A stretch of DNA of 64,000 bases from Calliphora vicina (taxonomy: Eukaryota > Arthropoda > Insecta > Diptera > Calliphoridae): positions 60,249,247 through 60,313,246 of the forward strand of contig NC_088784.1 of the NCBI RefSeq assembly GCF_958450345.1, written 5' to 3'. The first letter of the stretch is position 1; every line of letters starts with the position of its first letter. Below are positions 12,801 through 27,800 of the stretch, piece by piece. A program made the translations under genes and the position numbers. The notes under the pieces were generated by a model. It was not told where the DNA came from, made no database searches, and was given only the letters and a program-made list of their open reading frames with translations.

Positions 12801-15800
12801 AAAAGTGTTGATAATTTTCACATAATTTTTGTTTAAAAAATTATAACTTGGTTATTTTTGATAGTAAAAGTTTAAAATTTTGTACACATACATATGTAAT
12901 TTGATGTAATGAAACGTAATCAATAATAAAATCAATTTCGAATTTTTTGATGATACGTTGTTTTCCATTTTAGGTGACGATAAGCAAAAATATCCAATTA
13001 TAGCAAAATATATGTACACAACATCAAATCGAAGGCATTTTGTTGCAAATAATCTGAATCGTAAAAGTAATTGGTCAAAATTGATTTTGAGTTACTGACT
13101 ACATACATGCATTTCCATGAAATTCGTAGCCCTGCTTATCAGACTATCTTTAGTTTCGTGGAATTAACCCCATGATTTTATAAAAGTTTTAGTTCATTTA
13201 CCTCTTTTCAGTAATGAAAGAAATTTTGTTTCGTCTTTAGTATAAGAATTTTATAATTTTCAAGCGAATTTCTTTGAACATTCGAAATTTTGACAAAAAA
13301 AACATATGAAAATAAAAAATAAAAGTTTGTGATACTTCTGTTGACGAAGACTTCATTTAGAAATTCATCAGTTTTTTATAATCAGACTGTATCTACTCCA
13401 ATTTATTTTGTAAATTATTTTTTTACGATTATAATAAAGTGCTACTCTCACTTTTGTTACAGCTTAATACCATTGAAAAATAACGATTTTCACCCCTGTT
13501 GCCTGGTCTGTCAATGTATGAATATCAATGTGTGTTTGATGTGAAATGCGGTCAATTCATATACATAAATATAAATCCTTTTCACTTTTTATTACATTTT
13601 GAACAAAACAACAACAGCAGCATCAAGGAATAAGGCTGCAAAAAGCATTTTCAAAATGATTTTCATACATATTTTTGTTGCTGTAATTCGAGTAAACAAA
13701 CAGTTTTTAATCGTGTTTTCCTTTTTATAACCTTGTTTTTTTTAACGAACAGAACGGAACATGTTTGGTTTTGACATTTTAGCAAAATTAAAGTTTGTGT
13801 TTTTGTGTAAGGAAATTGCAAAAATATTGTTTTTGGCGTTGACGATGAGGACCATGGAGACGGAAGATGGCATAATATTCCTCAACAATGTTTTGTTTCT
13901 CATTTCTTTCGTTTCATCCTTGAGTGGCTTAGCAGTAGAGTAGAGTAGAACAGTATGTACTCAGTGTGTTGTTGGGTAAACGGAGTTTATACAAAGTGCA
14001 ATTGATATGAAAAGCACGTTGTATCTGTTCCATATCAAAACAACAACAACAAAAATGTATATAGAAGTACAGCAAGACAGAATGTTGTTATTAAAATGCA
14101 ATTTAAAATAAAGGACATTACTATGAGATCAAAAAGAGATTTTTTTTAAAGAGGATATTGAAAATAGATAGATATTTATGTATGAGATTCCTTTATTCTG
14201 TACTTGATTACAAAAATTTCTAGTAAATTTGTTTGAAAGTAGCACAATAATTAAGATTTATTGTAAAAAAAACTATATACAGAGAGCCTCAAAAGTGAAT
14301 AAACACCAGTGAATTTTTTTTTATCAAAATCATTATCAATCATTATCATTCAGCTCAATCTCCAACATACCGAAACTTTAAAATTTTAATCGATGGTTAG
14401 ATTTTAGGATTTTAATTGTCGTGAAAAAACATCAAATAATTTATGGTGTTTACTCACTTTTGAGGCTCTCTGTACATATGTACATAAGGATTAACATTGT
14501 TTTGCCAATATTCAAAATAGCAAGATAGCAAAGCCTGTAGAGCAAGAAAATATATTTAGGAATATGATATAATTTTTTCCCAATGTACAAGAAGTTTTAA
14601 TTTAATAAAGTCTAGTATACATATTATTTTTTCTTTATTAGTTTAATTAATATTTTTATAATAATATATTATATTATTATCTTAGAATTGAATCGCGATA
14701 TTATTTCATATTTTAGATAAAAGTTATTTAAATTTAAAATTTTCACTTTTCTTTTGCAATGTTTTGCTGCATATTATTTTGCATATTGACGTTTTTATAT
14801 TTGGGGTATTCACACGGTCTAGTATTTGGTCATATTGAAATAATGTACAAGAACTCTATCTACAACATAATGCCATAGCCACCATAGACACTTTGACATT
14901 TACGCATTTGAAAATATTACGACTAGATCATAATCTCATTACTGAATTTGCTGTGTGGAACTTCTTGCCTCCTTATCTCAATGAAGTGCGTATGGCTGGC
15001 AATCCATGGACATGCAATTGTGCTTTCGTAGACAAGTTCCGTGACTATGTTAATCGCCATGAGTCCGTGCAAGACAAGTTAAAGTTAAGATGCTCTGCTT
15101 TATTGGGCAGCAATGGTACCGTGGGCATCAATGCAAGCGCTCTCACGCAACAACCAACAGAACAGTTTACCTTGTATCTAAGCCCGGAAGTTGTGAAAGA
15201 GGGCAACATTAGATACTTGGCTTGTGGCGGTGTCTTGCAGCAGCATTTATTCATGTCAAGTGTACCAACTTTTAAAATCGATGTCTTCCGATCGGGATGA
15301 GATTTGCACCAATGTTAGCAAATAGCAAAATGTGTCCCAAATAGTTTAGATAGCTATTTCTTCAATCTTTCAAAAAAAAAATTTTTTTTTACAAAACCAA
15401 AAACTTTTTAACGTTTTTCTCAAAATGGGCTCTTTTCCAAAAATAATGCTTAGGTCTTTTCATTGAAGAGCTTTTTGGTCGCTTAGTGGAATGCTAGTGG
15501 GATATTTATAATAATTTTTTACTTTTTTGGCAAAATCAAAAACTTTTTTGACTTTCTTTTTAAAATTAACCTTTTATTTTTTTTTTTGCTCAAAAGAAAT
15601 CATAAAATTAATGAAAGTACTTTTTACGAGAAAAAAATGGGAAATTTTTTTTTATTATTTGAGAATTAAAATTTTTCCTCATTTTTAATTTGTCATATAC
15701 CCGAGATCCACCACTTTGGGCCTTGAAGCTCGAAACCCTAGTGTTTAAAGTCCAAATTCAAAAACTAAATTTATGTGTTCCTCCTCTATATCCATGAGAA

Positions 15801-18800
15801 AAGCGGACTATCCGTTTATAATTTACAGAATTATGACATTTATAATAAAAATCACAACATAATTGTTATTTTCTGATTTTTTTTTGTGAAAAATATTTGT
15901 CAGACTTTGATTTTGATTTTTTTGTCAGAAATATTTGTCAGATTGGGACTTTTTTTGGGGAGAAATATTTGTCAAACTTTTATTTTTGGCAGATATAAAA
16001 ATTAATTATTGCGTTTTATTTTCATATATGACAAATATATCTGACAAAAAGTAACAAATATTTCTGACAAAAAAAAATCAAAATCTGACAAATATTTCTG
16101 ACAAAAAAAAATTAAAATCAAAAAATAACAATTATTTCTAAAAAAAAAATCAAGAATTTAAAAAGCATGCTATTTATGAAAATATAGTTGAAAACGACCA
16201 AAATGGTACTTGATTCTCCAATATTTTCCTTTGAAATTTCAAGAATAATTATTATTTTTGGTCCCTGTTTATTTCTATATTTTTGGAATTCCCTCAATGT
16301 GGACATATATTTCTGGAACATATTTGCCACGTTTTTGGAATTTCGTTATTTAAATAAGGAAATAGGTGAAGGTTGTGGAACTTTTGATTTAAATAAATTT
16401 GTGACTATTATTTAATTACTTGATCTATTCAAATTTTACATTAATTTAAATTTTAAATTTTTCAACGAAACATTTTTTCATAGTCCCCATCCATACTGTG
16501 GAACATTTGCTGCAAAACATTTGAGTTTGTTGATGAAAGGGGAAAGAGGAATGGAAAAGGGTACACTGTTTCATATTGTTGGCAGTGGAAGCGTTATTCA
16601 AATAAACGACTCCTTTATCAAATCAATTCTGGAATCACTTTTAACTGTTAATAAAGCTTACACTACGTACGACGTAGATGAAGATACCAGGGGCCGAATT
16701 ACCGCATTCGATATCCAGTAAATTCGATCGTAATTTTCTTATTTGAGATTACGGCATTCGATATCGTGCATGAAATTTAGTACATTTTGTTATAATTACG
16801 ATATCGAAATTATTTTTCGATATGATAGTTCATTCGATCACGAGTGCGGTAATTCGGCCCCAGAACTTTGTCTCCAGCTAATTTTGCAGTCATTCCAGCC
16901 GCTAATCTTTATCAACGCAAGAATCAATTACGCAAAGTGTTCCTAAAAAGTCAAAGAATTTGCTAAGAAATTCAAAAAAGTGCTGCGAAGCCATCAGCTG
17001 CTCACCTTGCTGACTTCTTTCCAAGAATTATATTGGAATGGGAAAAAGAGAAGCATGAAATTGAGTGACAGAAAATTAAAGATGAAGAAAAAGTAATGCG
17101 CGAAATGGACTTTATTGTTTTGCAGTTACAGAAAGCAGACAAATTAAAAATTTTGCAAATATCTACACAAATATTGTTCCAAATAAGTTTTATATATACC
17201 AAATTTATGTCATCAAATTTTATTATGATCGGCCCATAATTAGTCATTGCTCCCATATAAGACCCGCTTCGGTGAATCACTTTAACGTTCATAAATCTCA
17301 TAAAAATGTTAATATACATATAAAATTCAACATAAATAACTTTCATATAGACATAAACTATGACCTTATTTCATAGTGATCAGTCAATAATTGGTCATAG
17401 CTCCCATATAAGGACCACTTCGAAAATTACTCACGAATATAAATTATTGAATTTTTAAAAGAAAAAACTTACTTAGTGTAGGGTCAAGCCCGACCATAGT
17501 TTCTTACTTGTTTGTAAAGGAAATTTTAAGATATTTATGGGAAAATGCATGGTGATAATAATAAAAAAAAACTTATGGAAAACTCGTACGTTCGCGACAT
17601 GTACATTCGATACCAGTACTTTAGCCAATTAAACAAAAACCAATAAAGATATTTAATTGTGTAAATACCTGATAGAGACTTACATTAATACACTTTTAAA
17701 ACAAATTATTCGCTTTTAAATATTCCGTTCCATTTCGCATATTTTTGCATTTTACTACTATCAGCTAAAGTTGACTTCTGTGTTGCGTAAGTTCGTTAAC
17801 ACATGTTTATAACTATCATTATGAAAACTCAAAATCGATGGAACCCATCATTTGCACTAAACAAAGAGCTACCAAATTCCTATCAAATCGCAAAAAAAAG
17901 CTTAGAAAAATAAACCGATTAATTTGTGTCGATTAACCGAAATTCCTATTTTTGCACTTTAAACAATTTTTGTATTTATTTTTCCGTTTCAATTCAAATT
18001 AAAATTAGATATTTTTTGAACTTCCAATAAACATGATTAGTGAGTATGTATAACAACTGACATATTTAATTTACATGTATTTGAAACTTTGTTTGTATTT
18101 ACATGTGTAGACGAAACTTTTTTTGAAATGAGTCTTTTATCATAACTAATAGGGCCCATACACAACACCATCATGATTGTGCAATCAAGTGATTGTGCCA
18201 GCTGATTGAGAGTGTATGAGCTTGTGGTGTGATTGTACCAACTGCTGGTGCTTTATCAAAAATAGTTTGATATTTTTTTGATTGAACCAGCATGATTGAA
18301 TCGTGTGTTGTAAAATTAGATCATAAAATTTAAATTGTCAAGACATAAACATCAAAAAATAAAAAAAAATAAATATAAATGCTAAAGAAAAATATTTTGG
18401 GGAGAATTTTTCGAAGTTTATAAGACAATGCCTTGCCTATGAATTAAAAAACCAATGCTACAATAAAATGGTAGAACAATTGAAAGAGGTGGGCCAAGAG
18501 CAAGAATGGTAAAAAAAATCAACGTTTTTCGAATACTGCAGGAACAGATGATGTTTTGGAGTCTTCGTTGTGGTATTACGATAAACTCCATTTTTGGAAG
18601 ATCAGGAATGTTCCAGAGAAGAAAAATGTAAATTAATTTTGTACCAGCATGCTGGAGTAATGTGTGCTTCAAGCTTAATTGCACAATCACTTCATTGCTC
18701 ATATGGGCCCTATAAACGAAACTATTAAATTAATCAAAATCTAAAACAATCCAAAAAGGAATATTCTTTATCGTGCTTTTGATTTCTCCAACATATACAA

Positions 18801-21800
18801 TCAGCGAGAGAGTTTTTTTTTCCAAGAAAAGTTTTATTAAATCTAAAGAAAAAAATCGTTTAAATTATATTCTTTTTATAAAAGATTATTTCAGAAGATC
18901 TCACTAAATCTGTGTTTAACCCAAATTTTTATTTATCAAATATATTAGAAAACATGAATTTTAATTTTGATGTTTACCAAAAAAAAAAACACTATCTCAC
19001 AAAAAATAATTGACTTTTTTGAAAACTGATAAAACTATATGAAATATTATAGAACGGCGCATATTTTATATTACTCAGTTCATTAAACACGGATTTTGAG
19101 CAGCAAATAGGCGATATGTTCACAAAAATTATCTCAAATACCATATTTGCTGTTTTTTATGTTTTTGTACACAAAATTCGTTGTTGTATTTTCTATTTAA
19201 AATGAAAATAGATATTATTCGGTTAATCGAATAATTTTAAATTAACCGATTATTAACTGATTATTAACCGAATAAATCTAAACCTCGATTAATTATTTGC
19301 TCGATTAACCGATTAAACCAGAAACCCGATTAATTGAATACCCTAGTATATATATGTATATAAGTTTGTAATTTCTACATTTTTCATTTCCGACCCTATA
19401 AAGTATATGGGGCATTTCGTTTCAAGTGAACCAACTTTTGAAATCGATGTCTTCAGATCGGGATGAAATTTACTATTGGATAGTAATTCAGACAAAATTT
19501 TTCAACAAGATCGGTCGAGAACTCCCTGAGTTAGAGGGGGTCAACATTTTACATTTTGGCCAAGCAGGTGTTTTTTCTTATCCATGTAACTTATTACCTA
19601 TTGTTCTTAGCAAAATGTGTCCCAAATAGTTTAGATAGCTATTTCTTCAATCTTTCGAAAAAAAAAATAAAAAAATTTTAATATTTGTTTTCCGAAATCA
19701 AAAACTTTTTTGACTTTTTTCAAAATGGGCCTTTTTTTTAAATAAAGTTTAGATATTAAAATAAAGTTTAGATATTTTCCTTGAAGACCTATTTGGTCGC
19801 TTAGTGGGATGTGAGTTCGTTATGTATCAAAATAAATGTTTTGTAACTCAAAATGGACCTTTTTTTTAGCTCAAACAAAAGCTTAGATATTTTCCTTAAA
19901 GACTCTTTTGGTAGCTTAGTGGGATGCGAGTGGGATATCTATCAAAATAAATATTTTGTAACTCAAGACATACAATTTTTGACTTTTTTTTTTGCAAAAC
20001 CTAACTTTTTTTCAAAATGGGCCCTTTTTTTAATTTTTTTTTGCTCAAAAGAAAGCTTGGGTCATTTCCTTTAAGACCTATTTGGTCGCTTAGTGGGATG
20101 TGAGTGGGATATCTATCAAAACAAATATTTTGTAACTCAAGACATACGATTATTGACTTGTTTTTTGCAAAATCGAATTTTTTTTCCAAATTTTTTTTTT
20201 GCTCAAAAGAAAGCTTAAGTCCTTTCCTTTAAAACCTTTTTGGTCGCTTAGTGGGGTGAGAGTGGGATAAAATCAAAATAAATGTTTTGTAACTCAAGAT
20301 ATACAATTTTTGATTTTTTTGGCAAAATCAAAAGCTTGTTTGGCTTTTTTTAAATGGGCCCGTTTTTTATTTTTTTTTGCTATGAAGAAAGTATAGGTCT
20401 ATTCCTTTAAGATGGTTTTGGTCGCTTAGTGGGATGCGAGTGGGATATCTATTAAAATAAATGTTTTGTAACTTTTATCATAGCATCCCACTAAGCCACC
20501 AAAAAGGTCTTCAAGGTTTTGTTTGACCTAAAAATTAAAAAAACGTCCAAGAAAAAAAAAAAATTCAACAAAGTTTTTGATTTCGCAAAAAAAGTAAAAA
20601 TTTGTATGTTTTGAATTACAAAACATTTATTTTGATACATAACGAACTCGGATCCCACTAAAAAAAGGGCACACAAAAATTATGTCTAAATTACTGTCCA
20701 ATATAACTAACCTTGGTGCAAATTTCATCCCGATCGGAAGACATCGATTTCAAAAGTTTGTTCACTTGACACGAAATGCCCCATATATATTCTGGATCCT
20801 TATAGATAGCGGAGTCGATTAAGCCATGTCAGTCTGTCTATCTGTCTGTTGAAATCAACTTTCCGAAGTCTCCAATTAACTTACATGCACGATTCATACA
20901 TTAATATCTCCGGAATTCTTCCGGTTTGGTTGCTACCTCGATTTTTTACCTATATCTGGATTACTAAAGGTAGGGTCACACATGGCAAATATTTACTCAA
21001 AAAAGCGTAACCACTTTTTTTTAGCACAAATTTATTTGACGTGTTTACTTTTACAAGTGTTTTGTAAGATCAAACAGCATCAAATAAAATAAAACCAATT
21101 GTTTTGATTTGACTCATCTTAACAAAATACGTTTTCGAAATAATTAATTGAATTCAAATATATTTTATTTAGTGGTTACGTCTTTTTCGTCAAATATTTG
21201 CCATGTGTGACCCTACCTTAAGTCATTAACATAGACAATATGGATATCTATCTAATGATAGATATTTCAAAGACCTTTGCAATGACGTATATAAAACCAT
21301 GAGTTGGACCTACAATGGGTGAAAATCGGGAAAAAAATGTTTAACCCGAATTTTTTTTTTTCACCAAAATTATTTTTTCGCTAAATATTAAAAAAAAATT
21401 GAAAAAATAAAAAAAAGTTTTAAAATTAAAAAGAATTTGAATTTCAAAAAAAAAAAAAAAATTATAAAACAATTCGAAAAAAAAAAAATTTCCAAAAAAT
21501 TAAAAAACAACTTTGGAAAAAAATAAATTTGAAAGTATAATTTGGTGAAGGGTATATAAGATTCGGCACAGCTGAATATAGCTATAGCTCTGCTTGTTTC
21601 TATATTCTTTGGACATCAAAAGCGTACGAACGTACGTTCGTGACCCCATTAAATGCTCATATCTTATTAGCGTCCACAAAACTGAAATAGGATGGCAAAA
21701 CAATAACGATTAAATTTGTATATTAGTATTTAATGGTAAATGTAAACACATTAGTGAATTATAAACCAAATTAATGGTTTTTATGATACAAATGCAATTA

Positions 21801-24800
21801 AAGCCAAAAATTGCTATTATTTATTTCATTTTCCGGATAAAATAATAAAAAGGAGAAATTGTGTGTTAAAATCTATGTATTTATTATTTATACAAAAAGT
21901 AAAGTATAACAAAAAATGTCTATAGAAATAATTTTAAATATACTTTTTTTGTAATATATAAAAATTTAATATAAAACCGGTTAACCGATTTTTTTGAATG
22001 ACAAAACCGGATATTTTTAAAAACACGCTTTTCGGTTAAACCGGAAACCGTTTTTTTGGACTCTCTAATCCGAGGTCTATGACTTGTTGTTAATGTACCT
22101 TAACCCTTAAATTTTAAATATTTATCCATTTAATTTTTAAATTTTATTTATTTTTAGGTCAAGTGTGGTCACATTTGCGGACGTTTTAGTTACCCCGGCA
22201 TTATGGAGGCTGCCTACGGCAAATACGGTTACTACCTATTGTCCTTGCTGCAGTTTATGTATCCGTTTTTAGGTATGAATGCAACACAACAAAAATATAG
22301 ATAAATTTAAATTTCCACCACAAAGTCATACACATGAACAAAAACAAAAACACTGACACAAACACACTTTTAAACGAATAATAGAAATTGGACACAGACA
22401 AAAATCAAAAAAAGAAAACTGAACATTTAACATTCAAATCTAAAAGCATTTAATCATCATTTCATTTGAATCCTTTCGATTTCATTGCATTGCATTCTAG
22501 TAGTATTCTATTCTTTCATATCACCAATTTACGTAATTACAGCAATGATTTCCTATAATGTGGTTGTGGGCGATACTCTGTCCAAGGTGCTGGTGCGCCT
22601 CATACCCTCCTGGGGCTCATCGATGGGTGCTGTTCGCTTGGGTGTGGTATTCTTTGTAACGGTTGGCATTGTTGTGCCCCTCTGTCTCTACAAGAATGTT
22701 TCACGTTTGGCCCGGGCAAGTTTCATTAGTTTGGCCTGTGTCGTTTTCATTCTATTCGCTGTGATTATCAAGCTTATATCGGGCGATTATAAAATGTAAG
22801 TATTTCATTTTTTTTAATCATAGACATGTATAAATGTATTCGCATTTATAATTCATTCATTTTGTTGGATTTTTCTTTGTTTAATTTTTTCTTTACTTGT
22901 CGTTGTTTTAAGTAGAAGTCAGTCAGCTAAACGGAAATGGCTAATGAAAGGAAATTCTATTCGTATTTGAATAAGTGAAGGACTAGACGAAAATAAGTTA
23001 ATTGCTTAAATGTTTAAATCAAACAATTTCCGGTCGTTATTTTTGTTATTCATTTTATTTTTTGTTTAGAAGAAAAACTAGAAATTGTTTTGAATTTGTT
23101 GAGGTAAAGAAGATAATTGCCACAATTAACACACAATTTTACAAAATGAAATTAACTGGGGAAGTATTCCAAATCAAGCAACTTTTAATTGTTAAATACT
23201 ACCAGGTAACACTGCATTTTTCAGATAGAACTGCATGATTAGGGTGTGTTTTTTATATTTTTACATCATTTATGTTTTCGTTAAAAAAAACGTCTATAAT
23301 TTGAAGAATTAATTGTTTTTCAGTTAACCTACTGAAATATGAGAACTTAATAATCTATACAGAATTATTGTCCAAAAACCGATTAGAAAATGTTTTTGTT
23401 ACTACAAATTCCTCAGATCATTATCTATCCAAACACATGTAAAGAAGAATTTTGAATGCAAGGCCATTTTTACCTAATTCAGGTTGAAATTCGGCACAAC
23501 TAATCCCAGTATATACCAAATTCTATGAAGATTGGCCTATTGGCTCATAATTAGTCATAGCTAGTGTTAATAAAAAATCGACTTTTTAAAAAACCGGTTT
23601 GTCGGTTAACCGAAAATGTGTCTTTTGTAGAAACCCGGGTTTTCAGTTAACCGACTTTGAAAAAACCGGTTAACTAAAATTGTACTATGTTATGGTATAT
23701 AGAGCTTATTACAACAGTTTAAGGGCAAAAGTTATAGTTTAAACAGACATTATTTCAGGCAGTTAAGAAGGCGGCGAAAACTAAGCCGCCATCTTTTTTT
23801 TTGTTATTTATTGTTTAGTTTTTGAATAAATATTATTTTATTATAAGAGAAAAATCAGTCAGAAAAATCTATTCCACTTCATAGGCTTACAAATGCCACG
23901 TACGATGGCATGGAATTACCCATATACTAAATTTAATCTGAACAAAAACTAACTTTTGCAGTTTGGCAAAATAGTTATTCCTATTATAAAACGACAAACT
24001 CTGTTAACTATTTCAATTATAAATTTAAATTATCCTTCAAAGTAAATTTACTTAACGAACGGTTCTCACTAGAGTTGTCAAACCGGTTTTCGAATTATTC
24101 GAAAAACCGGGTTTTTTCCAATTTTCCGGTTTTTTAAGCCGGTTTTTACAAAAGGACGGTTTTTGAGTTAGTCGACAAACCGGTTTTTTTGTCTCGAATT
24201 ATTCGACAAAATCGAATATTTTTTAAAATTTATTTTAAGATTTTATGCGATTATTTTTAACAATTTTAATACAACAAGTAAGAGAGCTATATTCGGCTGT
24301 GCCGAATCTTGTATACCCTTCACAAAATTATACTTAAAAATAGTTTCTTATTTTTTTTTAAATTTTGTATTTTTAAAAAATCTTTTTTTTGTAAAATAGT
24401 ATTTTTTTTATTTCCAAAAATTCTGATCTGATATGTGTCCAGCTGTTCTTGTTTTTTCATTGTTGTATCATTTCCATTACATGGTATTTATATCCTACAC
24501 CATTAATATTCGCCTAACACCCATCTTGAAGTATACCGATAGACTCACTGAGTCGATTAAACAAAGTCCGCAAAATTTGGCACATCCATTAATTCACCTA
24601 GCTGCCGTAGAAATGTCCTCCCGAAATTGGACTTTATCAGTCATAAATGTTTAATTTATATAGGTATCTACCCAATAAGTTTTATATATACCGAAGTCAT
24701 GTCACCTAATTCTATTATGATCGGTCCACAATAAGCCATAGCTCCCATATAAGGCCCACTTCCGAAAATCTCATTAACGAGCATAAATCTTTTCAGTCCT

Positions 24801-27800
24801 TGACTTTTTGAATGAAACACGTGTTTTTGGATAAAAAATCATTTTATCTTTCAACATAGTCCCTTTTGAGTTCTATATACTTTGTTCAACGTTTCTCCAA
24901 TTTCTGTATCGCTTCCAAAAAAAATAACACTTGTCGAGGTCATGAAAATATGTATTTGTTTGTGATGCGATATGAAGAAATCTTTCTCATACCCAAGTGA
25001 TCAATCAAAATTGAAAACACTGATCCATGTGAGAGATCGGTCAACACCATATGGTGAATTTTTCAATTGTTTCGGGTGTAGAGATTTCTACTGGACGTAA
25101 TTCAGTAAACAACTTTTTTTTACCATTGAAATTGACGTTACAATAGTATTTATCAAGCTTAGCCTTTGTTTAAATTATGTTGTTTTTTTCCACAAAAAAT
25201 AAGCTTAATGAGATGAAATTAATTTTCTCCTTTTTCTTCTCAAGTCAGGTAGTCTGCTATCAATGTCGCACAGTGGTTTAGGGACGTTTTCGGGTGCGCT
25301 AATGGGGTGCGTTGCGCCTCAAAGTTGGTCACCTCGGGCTTAAGTTTGTTTTTTAAAAATCGACAAAAATTCATTTATGATCCGAATGATCTGAAATTTA
25401 AAATATAAATAGTGCTTAAGAAGATCTACAATATCCTTACATTTGTAGGTTATCTCTTTAGTTGAAGAGATATTTAGGTTTATTTATTATTTTTTTTTTA
25501 ATTTTGTTCGATCTTTTTACGGTTTTTTAGATGTGACGAGCTTACGGAGGGTCGATTTTTTGTCCTAATATCACCTACAGTAGTGGACTAAAGTGGATAC
25601 ATAAAATTAAAAATTTTTGAAATTTGTTATAATTTTTTTTTATCATAGAAACTTAAAATATTTTTTTAAGGCATAAAACTTAAACATTTTGCTTCAATAA
25701 AAAATTAAATACAGTACACTTATCACTAAGAAGTTAATAAAAAAAGACTGAAAACTGTGACCGCTTTTATTATTATTTTCGGACCGTTTTTTCTTTAGTA
25801 TTTTGTCCAAAGTCCTTTGTTCTTTAAAACACTTTTTATGCGATTAGGCATGCTTTCCACGAGATTTTTAAAAGTTTGAGGTGGAATATTAGCCCATTCC
25901 GCTGAAACTCTTGACCAAAGATCCTCTAAATTGGTCGGTGCTCTTTCGTATTGGGAGAGTTTTCTTTTGACAATTGCCCACAAATTCTCGATGGGATTCA
26001 AATCCGGGCTCTGAGCTGGCCACCTCAGTGTTTGGAATTCTTGTTCAGCAAGCCATTTTTGCACAATTTTGGCAGTGTGTTTTGGATCCCCATCTTGCTG
26101 AAAAGTTATTTCTGTAGCAGGGTAAGCGCACTCCTCGATAAAAACGGGCAAATTGTTCTGCAAAATACTTAGACAGTACTCCTTGTTCATAATTCCTTCT
26201 ATTTTAACTAGAGGACCATTGCCCCACCAAGTGAAACATCCCCACACCATTAGACTCCCACCACCGTGTTTCACTGTTTGCTTGACATGGTGTCGTTGAA
26301 TGGTTTCACCGGGCCTCTTCCAACAATATTGTATTCCATCAAATTGGAAACGATTAATTTTCGTTTCATCCGACCATATCACTCGTTTCCAAACTTCAAT
26401 AACAAAAAGACAAAGAGTGACAAAACTGGATAAATGCGGTTATGAACAACATATACAGTGGTGGTCAAAACATATGCAACCAGAAACAGAATTTTACAAA
26501 AGTGGTTTAAACTAGTTTAAGATGTAAACGAAAATATTCATTTGCTTATAATATTTTTTAATTAATGCTTTAAAAATAAGAATATGAAATTTAATTCAGA
26601 ATTGTTTGCATTGAAAAGAAAAAAAATTAAAAAACTACGTATGGGTTGATATTTCATTGGTCAAAACATATGCAACTAATTGCTTTTAAAACATTTCTGT
26701 CTATAAAACTTAATATTTCGTGGCAAATCCTATATTTTCAATGACGGCCTTACATCGGCAAGGCAGTGAAGCTATCAAATTGGTAATAAAATTTGCAGGA
26801 ATAGCGTTCCAAGCATCTACCAATCCTTGAATCATAATATCTGAATTAGTGCAATTTTCGGGGTCGATTCTTTGATTAACGATTTCCCAAATATTCTCAA
26901 TGGGATTTAAATCTAGTAATTGTGGTGGCCATTCCATTACCGAAACTCTTTCTTGTGCTAACGACGATTTAACAACATGTGAAGAGTGCTTGGGGTCGTT
27001 ATCGTGCTGAATAACTCATCGAAGAGGCATATTATCCTCAGAATTTGGAAGCATTACTCTTTCCAAGATGTCTCTATAGATAAATCCATCCATTATTTCA
27101 TTAATTTAGAGCGATGGGACAACTCCAGCAGCAGAAAAACAACCCCCATACCATTACGTTGCATCCTGCATGCTTCACCGACGTTTTCCCTACGCGCAAA
27201 AACCGCTTATATCAAAACGTAATCAAAAGAAACGTTTGAAGTTTGCTATGGAGTATTTAAATTGGCCAGAAAACAAATGGACGACTGTCCTATTTAGCGA
27301 CGAATCCGAATTTAATATCATCGGAAGTGATTTCATGTGTTACGTAAGACGACCACTTAACACGCGGCTTCAAGCACGATACTGTAAAAAGACACTGAAA
27401 CATGGAGGATGCAACGTAATGGTATGGGGGCAGTTTTTCTGTTGCTGGAGTTGTCCCATCGCTCTAAATTAATGAAATAATGGATGGATTTATCTATAGA
27501 CACATCTTGGAAAGAGTAATGCTTCCAAATGCTGTGGATAATATGCCTCTTCGATGAGTTATTCAGCACGATAACGACCCCAAGCATTCTTCACATGTTG
27601 TTAAATCGTGGTTAGCACAAGAAAGAGTTTCGGTAATGGAATGGCCACCACAATTACTAGATTTAAATCACATTGAGAACATTTGGGAAATCGTTAATCA
27701 AAGAATCGACCCCGAAAATTGCACTAATTCAGATATTATGTTTCAAGTATTGGTAGATGCTTGGAACGCTATTCCTGCAAATTTTATTACCAATTTGATA

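Larger units (their letters stand above)
19375..21600 (+). repeat. Helentron/HINE-like repeat, family H, carrying two nested elements
   Basis: Host segments GACCCTATAAAGTATA, ATATTCTGGATCCTTATAGA, GGATATCTATCTAATGATAG and GGTGAAGGGTATATAAG end in a stem-loop, ATTCGGC-ACA-GCTGAAT (21561-21577), then about 19 nt to GCTTG|TTT. Other copies are 50248-51577 and 60790-61320. Insertions at 19408-20783 and 20968-21218 interrupt it. Confidence 0.6.

Noticed and set aside
13761..13943. 60-codon + strand frame as a small gene
   Set aside because: Short, hydrophobic by AT content, no splice or homology support.
15045..15254. Antisense frame over the Toll-like fragment
   Set aside because: The + strand has clear LRR and cysteine-cap motifs; the antisense reading has none.
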